DNA of 47,595 bases, from assembly GCA_001798595.1 (NCBI GenBank), contig MGSS01000032.1, positions 1-47,595 of the forward strand, in the 5' to 3' direction. Position numbers and translations under genes: made by a program. The stretch comes from Deltaproteobacteria bacterium RIFCSPLOWO2_12_FULL_60_19. Lineage in GTDB: Bacteria; Desulfobacterota; Binatia; UBA9968. The notes beneath the pieces are model-generated. The model was not told the DNA's origin. It saw only the letters and a program-made list of their open reading frames with translations, and did not search any database. Shown in pieces: positions 27,142 to 34,803 of the stretch (position 1 is the stretch's first letter; each line of letters begins with the position of its first letter).

Positions 27142-28617
27142 TCAACTTCTTCCTTGCGCGCCCCGCACGCCGGCGGCCATCGCGCCGAGAAAGCAGAGGA
27201 TTGCGGCTGTCAGGCATGTGGTTCGGTAACCCTGCATGAAAGCGGACAGCAAGGGCGCGTTGCTCGCCGAGAGAGCCGCGCTCCTGAGGTTGTCGAGCGA
27301 GGTCTGCCCCGTGACTGCAACCAGCCGGGAACTGACAATCGCGCTCGCCGTGGCCACGCCGATCGAAAGCCCCAGGCTGCGGACGATGGAAAGAAAAGAG
27401 GAGCCGACTCCCAGCCGCTCGCGCGGGATGGAGCTCATGAGCGAGTTGTTGTTCGGCGTCTGAAAAAGCCCGAGGCCGACGCCGAGCAGGCTCAACCCTA
27501 ACACGATGTCGGCCTTAGAGGCGCCGAGCTGAAGCGCTCTAAGCGTCAAGAATGAAATCCCCATGAGCGCCAGCCCGGCGCATGAGAGAAGCCTTGCGCC
27601 GATCCGGTCCGAGAGCCAGCCGGTAAACGGCGAGAGGACGCCGAGGCCGACCGACGCGGTGGCCATCAGCAGGCCGGCGCGGAGCGTATCGAGACCCAGG
27701 GCGAGCTGGAGAAAAAAGGGCATCAGCAGCTGGTTCATGCTGACGGTCACGAAGCTCGCAAGGCGCGCGACGTTGCCGGCGGCGAACAGGCGAATGCGAA
27801 AGAGTCCCAGGGCGAGCAGCGGATGCGGCGTGCGCTTCTCCCACCACAGGAAGAACGCGAGCGATAGCGCTGCCGCGACAAGCTCGGAGCGAACGATGGG
27901 TGTGTGCCACAAACCCTTCTGCCCGGCGGTGAGCGCGAGCAACAGCGCCGTAAGACTCAGCGCAAACGTCGCCGTGCCGAGAAAATCGAACGGCGGCTGC
28001 TTCTCCTTTTCGCGCGCCCCGCACGCCTTCTCGTCGAGCAGGATAAAACGCGTTCCGAGGAGTCCGACGATGCCGAGACCAAAGCTCACGTAGAACACCG
28101 ATCGCCACCCCAGCGTGTAGGTGATAAGCCCGCCCAACGCCGGTCCGATGACGAATCCGAGGGCCGAGATCATCCCGCCGGAAATGCCCATCGCCCGGCC
28201 GCGCTCGGCGGGGGAAAAGAGCGCGGTGACGAGCGCGAAAGTATTCGCCATCATGAAGGCGCTGCCGGCCGCCTGCAGACCGCGGAAGAAAATCACCTGG
28301 CCGATGCTCTGAGAAAAGGCGGCCATCAGCGAGGTCAGCGTGTAGATGACAAAACCGACGCCGAGCGTCCGCTTGCGCCCGAAGAGATCCGAAAGCCGCC
28401 CGCAGGGAAGATAGAGCGATCCGGTGACCAGAGCGTAGATGAACGGCAGCCAGCCGCCCATGGCGAGGTCGGTTTTGAACTCCGCGACGATGACCGGCAG
28501 GCTGATGGCGAGCAGCCCCGCGTCGGTCGTCACCATGAAGGTGGCGAGCGCGGCGACGGACAGCGCCCACCAGCGGTGGTTGGCGCCGAAAATCGTTCGG
28601 TGAATCCACTCCTTCAT
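27142..28617 (-). CDS. MFS transporter, DHA2 (14-helix) family
   Basis: A 491-residue drug:proton antiporter-like protein with about 14 membrane helices. Typical pieces are the first-helix region TTDAGLLAISLPVIVAEF, the A-motif loop GRLSDLFGRKRTLGVGFVIY, and motif C-like GMISALGFVIGPALGGLITY. A second-half loop reads GWLSDRIGARLLSCAGLALM. The family exports drugs, dyes or metabolites; the substrate is not evident. The ATG at 28617 has no visible ribosome binding site, so the start is less certain. No regulator of TetR or MarR type adjoins it. It points towards addA across repeat copy B. Confidence 0.9.
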   Translation of the reverse strand: MKEWIHRTIFGANHRWWALSVAALATFMVTTDAGLLAISLPVIVAEFKTDLAMGGWLPFIYALVTGSLYLPCGRLSDLFGRKRTLGVGFVIYTLTSLMAAFSQSIGQVIFFRGLQAAGSAFMMANTFALVTALFSPAERGRAMGISGGMISALGFVIGPALGGLITYTLGWRSVFYVSFGLGIVGLLGTRFILLDEKACGAREKEKQPPFDFLGTATFALSLTALLLALTAGQKGLWHTPIVRSELVAAALSLAFFLWWEKRTPHPLLALGLFRIRLFAAGNVARLASFVTVSMNQLLMPFFLQLALGLDTLRAGLLMATASVGLGVLSPFTGWLSDRIGARLLSCAGLALMGISFLTLRALQLGASKADIVLGLSLLGVGLGLFQTPNNNSLMSSIPRERLGVGSSFLSIVRSLGLSIGVATASAIVSSRLVAVTGQTSLDNLRSAALSASNAPLLSAFMQGYRTTCLTAAILCFLGAMAAGVRGAQGRS

Positions 28618-28728
28618 TGATCAAGCAACGTGACACGCAGAAGTTGGGGATGCGACGCAGCTAGCGAGGGACAACCCGCCCGCAAGCGCGGCGGATCGCC
28701 GCCCGAATCTCCGGCGGAGGAAGGCCGG

Positions 28729-29811
28729 CTACAGCCTGAAGAATTTTCTCGCGTTTCCGCCCAGGACCGCCTCTTTCTCGGATTGCGAGATGTCGGAGCG
28801 GGCCAGGGTTTCGTCGATCATCTGTTTTGCGGCGACAAGATCGACTTCGTGGGGATAGTCGGAGGCGTACGCGAAGGCCTCGAGACCGAGCTTCTTCGCG
28901 ACGTAAGAGAGTATTTCTTCGTTACCCTCGCAACCGATCAGCACCTGGCCGCTCGACAGATAGTCCCGCAAGGAGCGCCGCTTTTCGGCCGGCGTCGTGT
29001 AGACGCTCTCATCCCGGTCCATGCGATCCTGGAGCAACACCACCCAGGCGCAGCCTCCCTCGAAAAAGCCGACGCGCAGGTCGCGATAGCGGTCGAAAAC
29101 GCCGTGATAGATGAGCGAGACCATCTCGAGCGCGAGCGGCACCGGATGGCGCAATGTGCGCGCCGCCCACGGGTCGGTGAACGTGTCCGCCCCGAGGCCG
29201 AGGCTTGAGCCGCCGTGGATGCCGAGCGTGCAGCCGAGATTCGCCGCCTCTTCGTAAACCGGCCGGTAATATTCATGGCCGAGGTGGAGCGGCAGGCCGC
29301 GCGACGGCAGCATCGCGCCGGGCAGGCCGAGTTCGAGCACTAAACGGCGCAGCTCGCCGACCGCCGCCTTGACATCCTGCATCGCGATCAAGCCCATCGG
29401 ATGGAGGCGCCTATCCACCCGGCGATAGCGGTCGGCGACATAATCGTTGAAGGCGCGGCAGACCAGCGCCGCATAATCGGCCTGTTGAACGAAGCCGATG
29501 GAGAGTCCCTCCGAGGGAAATAGCACCGTTTCCTCGAAAGCGGCCTTATCGAGAAACGCCGCCCAATCCTCCGCCGAGCCCATCCGGTGATCGCTCGCGT
29601 TGACGCGCTCGCGGGTGGGCGGCCTGATCTCGCCCGTCTCGGTCAGATTGCGCGGGTAGTGGATTGCGTCGAGCCCGGCGAAAACTCCCTGGCGGTTTCG
29701 CGACGGCCGAAGCGCCACGTCCCGGATACTCGGGTCCATATAACCGGCCATCTCCGGAATCGACTCGATGATATGCCCGTCGCAATCGAAAACTTTTACT
29801 CGATTCGCCAT
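28729..29811 (-). CDS. Amidohydrolase-2 family hydrolase (ACMSD-like)
   Basis: A 360-residue TIM-barrel metal-dependent hydrolase. ATG 29811 follows GGAGG with 7-nt spacing; a longer frame into the ABC gene is rejected. It begins VKVFDCDGHIIE, a variant of the family DxHxH motif in which the second metal His is replaced (D-G-H-I-I-E). Later strands show LGIHGGSS, FFEGGCAWV and YASDYPHEVD, matching the larger 2-amino-3-carboxymuconate-semialdehyde-decarboxylase-like branch. Such enzymes usually decarboxylate ring acids or ring-cleavage products. The substrate is unknown. A lone ABC ATPase lies 52 bp upstream in the same direction. Confidence 0.87.
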   Translation of the reverse strand: MANRVKVFDCDGHIIESIPEMAGYMDPSIRDVALRPSRNRQGVFAGLDAIHYPRNLTETGEIRPPTRERVNASDHRMGSAEDWAAFLDKAAFEETVLFPSEGLSIGFVQQADYAALVCRAFNDYVADRYRRVDRRLHPMGLIAMQDVKAAVGELRRLVLELGLPGAMLPSRGLPLHLGHEYYRPVYEEAANLGCTLGIHGGSSLGLGADTFTDPWAARTLRHPVPLALEMVSLIYHGVFDRYRDLRVGFFEGGCAWVVLLQDRMDRDESVYTTPAEKRRSLRDYLSSGQVLIGCEGNEEILSYVAKKLGLEAFAYASDYPHEVDLVAAKQMIDETLARSDISQSEKEAVLGGNARKFFRL

Positions 29812-29863
29812 TCTAAAACCTCCAACCGTATAGGTAGTCCAGATGCGCCGGACGGTCAAGGGC

Positions 29864-30676
29864 TCACGCAACGACCGGCCAATGGCGGCCATTTTTGCTG
29901 ACGATACTGAGCGGCACGCCGTAGAGTTTTTCGAAAACGCGCGGCTTGAGCATCGCGCTCGTCGCGCCCGACGCGAGCACCTTACCCTGTTTGAGCACGA
30001 GGGTCTTCTTGAACATCGGGAGAATCTCCTCGACGTGGTGGGTGACGTAGATCAGCGCCGGAACTTTCTTCCGCCGGCCCAATTGCCGCAGGCTCGCAAG
30101 AAAATTTTCTCTCGCCCCCGGATCCATCCCCGCGCACGGCTCGTCCAGCAAAATCAGATACGGCTCGGTCATGCGCGCCCGCGCGATCAAAACTCTCTGC
30201 TGCTCGCCTTGAGAGAGCGTGCCGAACTCCCGCCGGATCAGGCGCGAGCAGCCCATCTGCGCGAGATATTTTCTCGCCAGCGCGTAGTCTCTCTTCGCCG
30301 GCGATTCCCAAAGCCCGATCTGCGCGAACTTTCCTGAGACGACGGTTCTCAAGGCCGTTTCGCGCGGCGGAATCTGCGACGCCAGCGTGGATGTCACCCA
30401 GCCGATGCTCTTTCTCAGCTCGGGCAGATTGATCAAAGCCTCTCCCCTCCGATACACCGCGCCCCCGCTGTTCGGCCAGAGATATCCGCAAGCGATTTTA
30501 AGGAGCGTCGTTTTTCCCGCGCCGTTCGGCCCCAGGATCGCCCAGTGCTCGCCCTCCCGCACTGTCCAGCTGACCGAGTCGAGGATCTGTTTCCCGTCGA
30601 GGGAATAGGAGACGCGGCGCAACTCCAGCGCCGGAATGTTTTTCGAGCGTGGCCCGATTTTGACTTGACTGCTCAT
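29864..30676 (-). CDS. ABC transporter ATP-binding protein (stand-alone)
   Basis: A 270-residue ABC ATPase with Walker A GPNGAGKTTLL, signature LSQGEQQRVLIARA, Walker B LILLDEPCAG and switch His in YVTHHVEE. The composition around EGEHWAILGPNGAGKTTLLK and the lack of a permease gene resemble the YlmA/ModF-type single-gene ATPases. The start is set at ATG 30676; TTG 30691 would add five residues. It diverges from the DUF411 gene with 77 bp between them. The transport partner, if any, lies elsewhere. Confidence 0.88.
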   Translation of the reverse strand: MSSQVKIGPRSKNIPALELRRVSYSLDGKQILDSVSWTVREGEHWAILGPNGAGKTTLLKIACGYLWPNSGGAVYRRGEALINLPELRKSIGWVTSTLASQIPPRETALRTVVSGKFAQIGLWESPAKRDYALARKYLAQMGCSRLIRREFGTLSQGEQQRVLIARARMTEPYLILLDEPCAGMDPGARENFLASLRQLGRRKKVPALIYVTHHVEEILPMFKKTLVLKQGKVLASGATSAMLKPRVFEKLYGVPLSIVSKNGRHWPVVA

Positions 30677-30753
30677 TGTTAAGAGCAGCAATTTAGCCTA
30701 ATATTTTAGAAACAGGAAGCGAGAGAGTGGATTTTCTCCCCCTGGAGGGCGAT

Positions 30754-31221
30754 ATGCGAAACAAACGGTGCTGCAACCTGCCGACACTGGTTGTCACAGT
30801 CCTGTTGCTCATGGTTCCATCGGCGCGCTACATCGAAGCAGCCTCGGCGGGTCCTACCGTCACGGTCTATCAAAGCCCCACCTGAGGCTGCTGCTCCGGG
30901 TGGGTGGGTCACCTGCGCGCGAATGGCTTCAACGTAAAATCGAACGGTGTGTCGGACGTTGAGCTGCTCAAGATCAAAACCAAGTACGGAGTCCCGGAGT
31001 CTCTGCAAGCGTGCCATACGGCGATTGTCGAAAACTATGTTATCGAAGGTCATGTCCCCGCCGATCTCATCCTCCGCCTGCTGAAAGAAAAGCCCGCCGT
31101 CGTCGGCATCGGCGTCCCCGGCATGCCGAGCGGCTCTCCGGGAATGACCGGCCCGCCCGAACCCTACAGCGTCTACACCTTCGACCGCGCCGGCAAGACG
31201 AAAGTGTACGCCACGCGGTAA
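30754..31221 (+). CDS. DUF411 metal/redox protein with in-frame UGA (candidate selenoprotein)
   Basis: Read through one UGA, this is a complete 155-residue exported DUF411 protein. ATG 30754 follows GGAGG. Residues 1-30 form a signal peptide (TLVVTVLLLMVPSA). The mature part starts VTVYQSPT, then TGA (codon 44, 30883-30885), then GCCSGWVGHLRANGF, where the family has SPTCGCC. The rest is intact: GVPESLQACHTAIV, YVIEGHVPAD and GIGVPGMPSGSPGM are DUF411 hallmarks, and no other stop occurs before TAA. A hairpin follows the UGA at a bSECIS-like distance. The likely reading is selenocysteine replacing the first Cys of the Cys-Gly-Cys-Cys site. A nonsense mutation (one base from TGC) or a sequencing error remains possible. 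DUF411 proteins are often linked to copper or mercury handling. Confidence 0.75.
30897..30919 (+). promoter_or_regulatory. bSECIS-like hairpin downstream of UGA
   Basis: Starting 11 nt after the UGA, GTGGGTG (30900-30906) pairs with CACCTGC (30910-30916) around a GGT loop (30907-30909), giving 7 bp including two G-U pairs. After one mismatch, two more G-C pairs (30897-30898 with 30918-30919) extend it. The loop begins 21 nt after UGA and starts with GG, features expected of a bacterial SECIS recognised by SelB. It was folded by eye, with no energy calculation. Confidence 0.55.
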
Positions 31222-31392
31222 CGGAAAACTAGATCCTCACCGACGATGACGGCCAAGCCGGCACGTCGAGCGAGATCGAAGCGCTGCGAATTGAAAAACG
31301 AAAGGTGAGCTAAAATAAGAGGTTATCGATAAGATTCTCTATGATAACCCGAAGACGCTGTATAACCTTTAGATGCTGAGGAAGGAGCGCCT

Positions 31393-32037
31393 ATGTTGCA
31401 GCTGTCAGGAAAACAGATACCGAACACTCTGGCGGAAATTCTCGATCCAGGCCGGACTGCCCTGCTTCTCTGGGACATGGAATATGCCATCGCGCCGAAC
31501 GCCTTCAACTATAAGGACATAGCCGCGAACTTGAAAGTGTTGGCGGGCGCCGCGCGCCAGGCGGGGGTGCAGGTATTTTATTCCGTACAGACGCCCTTTG
31601 ACCTTGCAAAAGAAGAGGCCGGAGTGTGGGTGCGGATCAGGATGAAACGAGCGAACGTCACCGATCCCGCTCAACTGCTGAAAGAGAAAGACGATCCGCA
31701 CGGCCGGGAAATCGTCGATGAGCTGAAACCCGAGCCGGCTGACATCGTTTTTCAGAAGCGGCGTCCGGACGCCTTCATTGGAACGGATTTCGATTTGATG
31801 CTCCGGAGCAGAGGGATCGGAACCATCGTCATCGGCGGCGTCGCCACCGAAGGCGGCGTCGAAGGGACTGCTCGAACAGGACGCAATCTCGGCTACGACA
31901 TGGTCATCCTAAAAGACGGCGTCGGCTCCCGGAACCGTGAGCTGCACGACATGGCGCTTAAATTAATGGAACGGACGCAATTCGATGTAACGACGGCGGA
32001 GGAAGTGGCGACAGTATGGCGGGGAAGGAAAAAATAA
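31393..32037 (+). CDS. Isochorismatase-fold hydrolase with Gly at the nucleophile position
   Basis: A 214-residue isochorismatase-like protein. AAGGAG precedes ATG 31393. The conserved Asp28 (LLLWDME) and Lys122 (FQKRRPDAFIGTDFD) are present, but the motif that carries the catalytic Cys in nicotinamidases and N-carbamoylsarcosine amidases reads GVATEGGVEGTARTGRNLGY, with Gly155 at the Cys position. True isochorismatases such as PhzD also lack this Cys and use acid-base chemistry, so this may be a vinyl-ether hydrolase or another non-thiol enzyme rather than a dead protein. It follows the DUF411 gene by 171 bp in the same direction. Confidence 0.86.
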   Translation: MLQLSGKQIPNTLAEILDPGRTALLLWDMEYAIAPNAFNYKDIAANLKVLAGAARQAGVQVFYSVQTPFDLAKEEAGVWVRIRMKRANVTDPAQLLKEKDDPHGREIVDELKPEPADIVFQKRRPDAFIGTDFDLMLRSRGIGTIVIGGVATEGGVEGTARTGRNLGYDMVILKDGVGSRNRELHDMALKLMERTQFDVTTAEEVATVWRGRKK

Positions 32038-32076
32038 GTAGTTAGATCCTGAGACCTTACCTCTTACTATCACCCT

Positions 32077-32349
32077 TCACTTGGTTATGCATCGGCCCAG
32101 GTTGAACCGCTGGGCAGCGTCGGCATTACCCCGCAGCGCCATGGTTAGACGGTTTTGCTCACGCGTAGCAATGCACTCATCCTGCGTGTTGAACTCCCCA
32201 ACAAGTATCCACTCGCTGAGTGGCTTCTCCGTGTCGAAAATCTTTCCGGTTCCCCATGTCGGATCGTAAGACGACGGAGGGATGAGCAGAAGCCACGTAA
32301 AGAGCAGGCCGCTCAAACTGTGGTTCACGTACGGGCGGTACGAGATCAT
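32077..32349 (-). CDS. Small membrane-anchored hypothetical protein
   Basis: A 90-residue protein with one hydrophobic N-terminal segment (LSGLLFTWLLLIPPSS, residues 12-27), then a soluble tail with DTEKPLSEWILVGEF and DECIATREQNRL, and a final Cys (GRCITK). GGAGTG lies 6 nt before ATG 32349. The two tail cysteines could form a disulfide outside the membrane. The pattern of a hydrophobic start, PLSxW, then FxTxxEC with a basic helix fits small exported proteins seen in several soil lineages, but I cannot name a family. It is transcribed towards the isochorismatase gene. Confidence 0.6.
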   Translation of the reverse strand: MISYRPYVNHSLSGLLFTWLLLIPPSSYDPTWGTGKIFDTEKPLSEWILVGEFNTQDECIATREQNRLTMALRGNADAAQRFNLGRCITK

Positions 32350-32454
32350 GTCTGCACTCCTACAGTAGCCTGTTGTCTACCTCGCCACCTGCGTCCGGAG
32401 TTGAAGACGATAACCTTCGGAGTCGGAGAAAGTGATTAAACGAATGGGCCGATT

Positions 32455-32772
32455 TCAACGGCTGGCTCGTTGTGTTTCCGGATGAGGCGACGTCCAATTT
32501 TTCGCTAGACCCTTAAGCGCCTCGCCGGACTCAGGCCAGTCGTGCAGGATCGCCGGATCGAAGTCTGCGCCGTTAGGCCAAACCAGAGTGTGGACTTCGG
32601 GATCGATACGGACCTGGTCGAAGAGGGAGGCATCCTGTAACGGGCCGTACAACTCCCCCGCCAGCACCGTGCGAAAGTCGATCACTTGAACAGTATCGTC
32701 GTCGAAGCGGACTCGCAGCGTGAATGGAGCCACTTTCTCGAAGGAGACGACGCGGCAAATCTTATGCGACAT
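32455..32772 (-). CDS. DUF2442 protein
   Basis: A 105-residue DUF2442 domain protein: FEKVAPFTLRVRFDDDTVQV, IDFRTVLAGELYGPLQD, then DPEVHTLVWPNGADFDPAIL, all diagnostic. DUF2442 proteins are almost always found beside DUF4160 proteins, as here (11 bp upstream), and the pairing suggests a toxin-antitoxin-like or regulatory unit. The C-terminal 20 residues are not conserved in the family as I know it. The start ATG has no good ribosome binding site, consistent with coupling to the DUF4160 gene. Confidence 0.87.
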   Translation of the reverse strand: MSHKICRVVSFEKVAPFTLRVRFDDDTVQVIDFRTVLAGELYGPLQDASLFDQVRIDPEVHTLVWPNGADFDPAILHDWPESGEALKGLAKNWTSPHPETQRASR

Positions 32773-32783
32773 AGAAGGAACTC

Positions 32784-33053
32784 TTACTTTAACGGCTCAA
32801 TCTTACCCGCTGGACGCCCTCGCTGCAACACCTGCCAGTTCCGCAACAGATCCTCTCGGTGAAGCTCCGCCCACGCGAGAACAAGGCGTTCCTGTCGCAC
32901 TGGAAGCGACCCGGCCAACCGTTCAATCGGTTCGATGCCGTAGATTCCGACGTGCTCCTGGTAGTAGGCATGAAAGTGAGGCGTGTGATGCGCTCCTCCG
33001 GCCTCAACATACATACGAATGACGATGCCGAAGAATCTAGATACCTCAGGCAT
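32784..33053 (-). CDS. DUF4160 protein
   Basis: An 89-residue DUF4160 protein: MPEVSRFFGIVIRMYVEAG, the His-rich HHTPHFHAYYQEH, and WAELHREDLLRNWQVLQRG near the end. The conserved histidines and the following Tyr are typical. It is the first gene of the DUF4160-DUF2442 pair. AGGA lies just upstream of ATG 33053. The cellular role is unproven; a small toxin-antitoxin-like module is the usual inference from gene pairing. Confidence 0.87.
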   Translation of the reverse strand: MPEVSRFFGIVIRMYVEAGGAHHTPHFHAYYQEHVGIYGIEPIERLAGSLPVRQERLVLAWAELHREDLLRNWQVLQRGRPAGKIEPLK

Positions 33054-33129
33054 TTCCTAAATCTCGTTGGTTGACGCTATTGCTCACTGAACTGGAGGCA
33101 AATCTTGGAATCTTCCAGCCTAACTGATC

Positions 33130-33501
33130 TCACTCCTCCCCAGGCGTCAGGAGCTGCAGGCGGTGGCCGTCGGGGTCAGAGAAGTAGATGCAGCGCGGAT
33201 CGCCTCGGCGGCCGTTGACTTCGATGCCCTGCTCTTCCAGCACCGCCTTCACTTTCTCATACTCGCCCGACTTGAGACGCAGCGCCATGTGGTTCATCTC
33301 GCTGCCGCCGTGAATCTCATCGCCGTCGTCGGCTTCGAACAGCGCGACTCCCTGATCGCCGCACTTGAGAAAGAGCTGCCACGATCTTTCGTGCTCGACG
33401 CTCATCCCCAAAAAGTCCACGTAGAATTTTTTCGAGCGCGCGAGATCCTTGACGTGGAGAACCACGTGATCGATGCCGGTCACTTTAAGAGGCGTTTTCA
33501 T
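33130..33501 (-). CDS. VOC (glyoxalase/dioxygenase) family protein
   Basis: A 123-residue vicinal-oxygen-chelate protein with two beta-alpha-beta-beta-beta modules: VTGIDHVVLHVKDLARSKKF at the start, MNHMALRLKSGEYEK in the middle and CIYFSDPDGHRLQLLTPGEE at the end. Metal ligands are plausible at His12, His in MNHMAL and Glu in FEADDG. ATG 33501 follows AAAGGAG at good spacing; the longer frame (33525) is rejected. Members include glyoxalase I, extradiol dioxygenases and fosfomycin resistance proteins, and the substrate cannot be told from sequence. Confidence 0.87.
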   Translation of the reverse strand: MKTPLKVTGIDHVVLHVKDLARSKKFYVDFLGMSVEHERSWQLFLKCGDQGVALFEADDGDEIHGGSEMNHMALRLKSGEYEKVKAVLEEQGIEVNGRRGDPRCIYFSDPDGHRLQLLTPGEE

Positions 33502-33609
33502 GACTGACTCCTTTCGCCCAACCATTGATTTCCGGCTCTATTCTATTTCAACCGGGGGCCGCGCGCAAAGAGCCATCAAGCAGTTGTCCTAAAGGCGGCG
33601 ACTTGTGCT

Positions 33610-34671
33610 ATGAAGACTGCAATGAAGAATTTCACCGTTGGCCTGGCTGCGCTCGTGTGGATGGCTCTCGGTATAACATCTCTCCTCGCGGCGGAAGCGC
33701 TCGAGGCGCCGGCGGCGGCGGCGCTTAAAGCCTGCCTCGGCAAGCCCGGCAGCGATCAATGTCTGGACGGACTCTATCGCGAAGCCTTGGAAAAACAATC
33801 GCCCGCGCAACTGCTTCAGTCGCTCCAGAAATATCAGGACACCGATCCTGGGCTGCGCCTCTCCTGCCACCCCGTCGTCCACTCCTTGGGAAGAGAAATC
33901 TTCCGCGTGAAAGGCAACATTCACGACTCGTTCTCGGCGTGCGACCAGACCTGCCACTCGGGTTGCTACCACGGCGCGGTGGAGCGGTTTTTGCGCGGCG
34001 ACGGCCCGCAGGACGGAAGAGCGAGACATGTGAGCCAGGATGAGTTGACGCGCAAAGCTTCGGCGGCGTGCCACCCCAAAACCCCGAGGCGCATCTATTT
34101 TCAATGCCTGCACGGCCTGGGCCACGCGCTCATGTACTTCACCGAGAATCAGCTAGACAAATCTTTGCAGGCCTGCGACACGCTGCCGGACGACTGGAGC
34201 CGCAGCTCCTGCTACGGCGGCGTTTTCATGGAAAACGTCTTTTCCACCGCGCCGGAGAAACGAGACGTGAGCGCGTCCGATTACCACTACCCGTGCAGCC
34301 GCGTGGATGCCAAATACCGCGGCGAGTGCTATCTGATGCAGACCTGGCGCATGGAGGAGATGGGGCTTGGCACGGAGCAGCTGTTCGACGAGTGCTCCAG
34401 GGCGGGCGCTTTTGCAACGCAGTGCGCGCAGTCGATCGGCCGAGATCTGTCGAACATGGCGCGCGGCGACAATAGCCGCGCGGTCGCCGAAAAGTGCGGG
34501 CAGGCGCAGGGCGAAGCCCGGCACGCCTGCATTCGCGGCGTGGTCTATGCGCTAATCGACAACACCTGGGACGGCAAGTACGCCCTCCCCTTCTGTGCGG
34601 CGCTGAGCGGAGAAGACATGCGTTATTGCGAACAGGCAAGCGCGGAGTATCTGAAGACGTTCGTTGATTAA
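33610..34671 (+). CDS. Secreted protein with eight Cys-pair repeats (unknown function)
   Basis: A 353-residue exported protein (signal peptide about 1-28, cut near LLAAEA). I do not recognise a family. It contains 18 cysteines, and most fall in a repeated unit of Cys, 7-11 residues, Cys, two residues, often Gly, then a short helix: 42/51, (111)/119, 154/166, 189/201, 229/240, 262/272, 296/307 and 329/340, spaced about 33-45 residues apart. Extra Cys-His motifs are CHPVVHSLG (86) and CDQTCHSGCYHG (111-122), and LHGLGHALM follows Cys166. This looks like a disulfide-stapled helical solenoid, or a metal-binding protein. No CxxCH haem motif is present. ATG 33610 is preferred over 33622 for length only. 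Confidence 0.75.
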   Translation: MKTAMKNFTVGLAALVWMALGITSLLAAEALEAPAAAALKACLGKPGSDQCLDGLYREALEKQSPAQLLQSLQKYQDTDPGLRLSCHPVVHSLGREIFRVKGNIHDSFSACDQTCHSGCYHGAVERFLRGDGPQDGRARHVSQDELTRKASAACHPKTPRRIYFQCLHGLGHALMYFTENQLDKSLQACDTLPDDWSRSSCYGGVFMENVFSTAPEKRDVSASDYHYPCSRVDAKYRGECYLMQTWRMEEMGLGTEQLFDECSRAGAFATQCAQSIGRDLSNMARGDNSRAVAEKCGQAQGEARHACIRGVVYALIDNTWDGKYALPFCAALSGEDMRYCEQASAEYLKTFVD

Positions 34672-34686
34672 CAGGCTACGAGCTTT

Positions 34687-34775
34687 CGTGCTTCGACGGG
34701 CTCAGCACGAACGGAAAAACTCAATCATTTGCAGGTCCCTCCGTTCGCCCTGAGCCCGTCGAAGGGCGAACGGAG
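34687..34775. repeat. Inverted TTCGACGGGCTCAG-type repeat
   Basis: CTTCGACGGGCTCAGCACG (34691-34709) and CCCTGAGCCCGTCGAAGGG (34748-34766) are opposed copies of the same unit, with flanking CCGTTCG/CGAACGG arms. They sit between convergent genes and can fold into a long hairpin. The word TTCGAC...CTCAG also occurs at 18211 and 41363. It probably acts as a terminator-like structure. Confidence 0.75.
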
Positions 34776-34803
34776 AGTTTTTCAGCGGCGTAAGGGATGA
34801 CCT

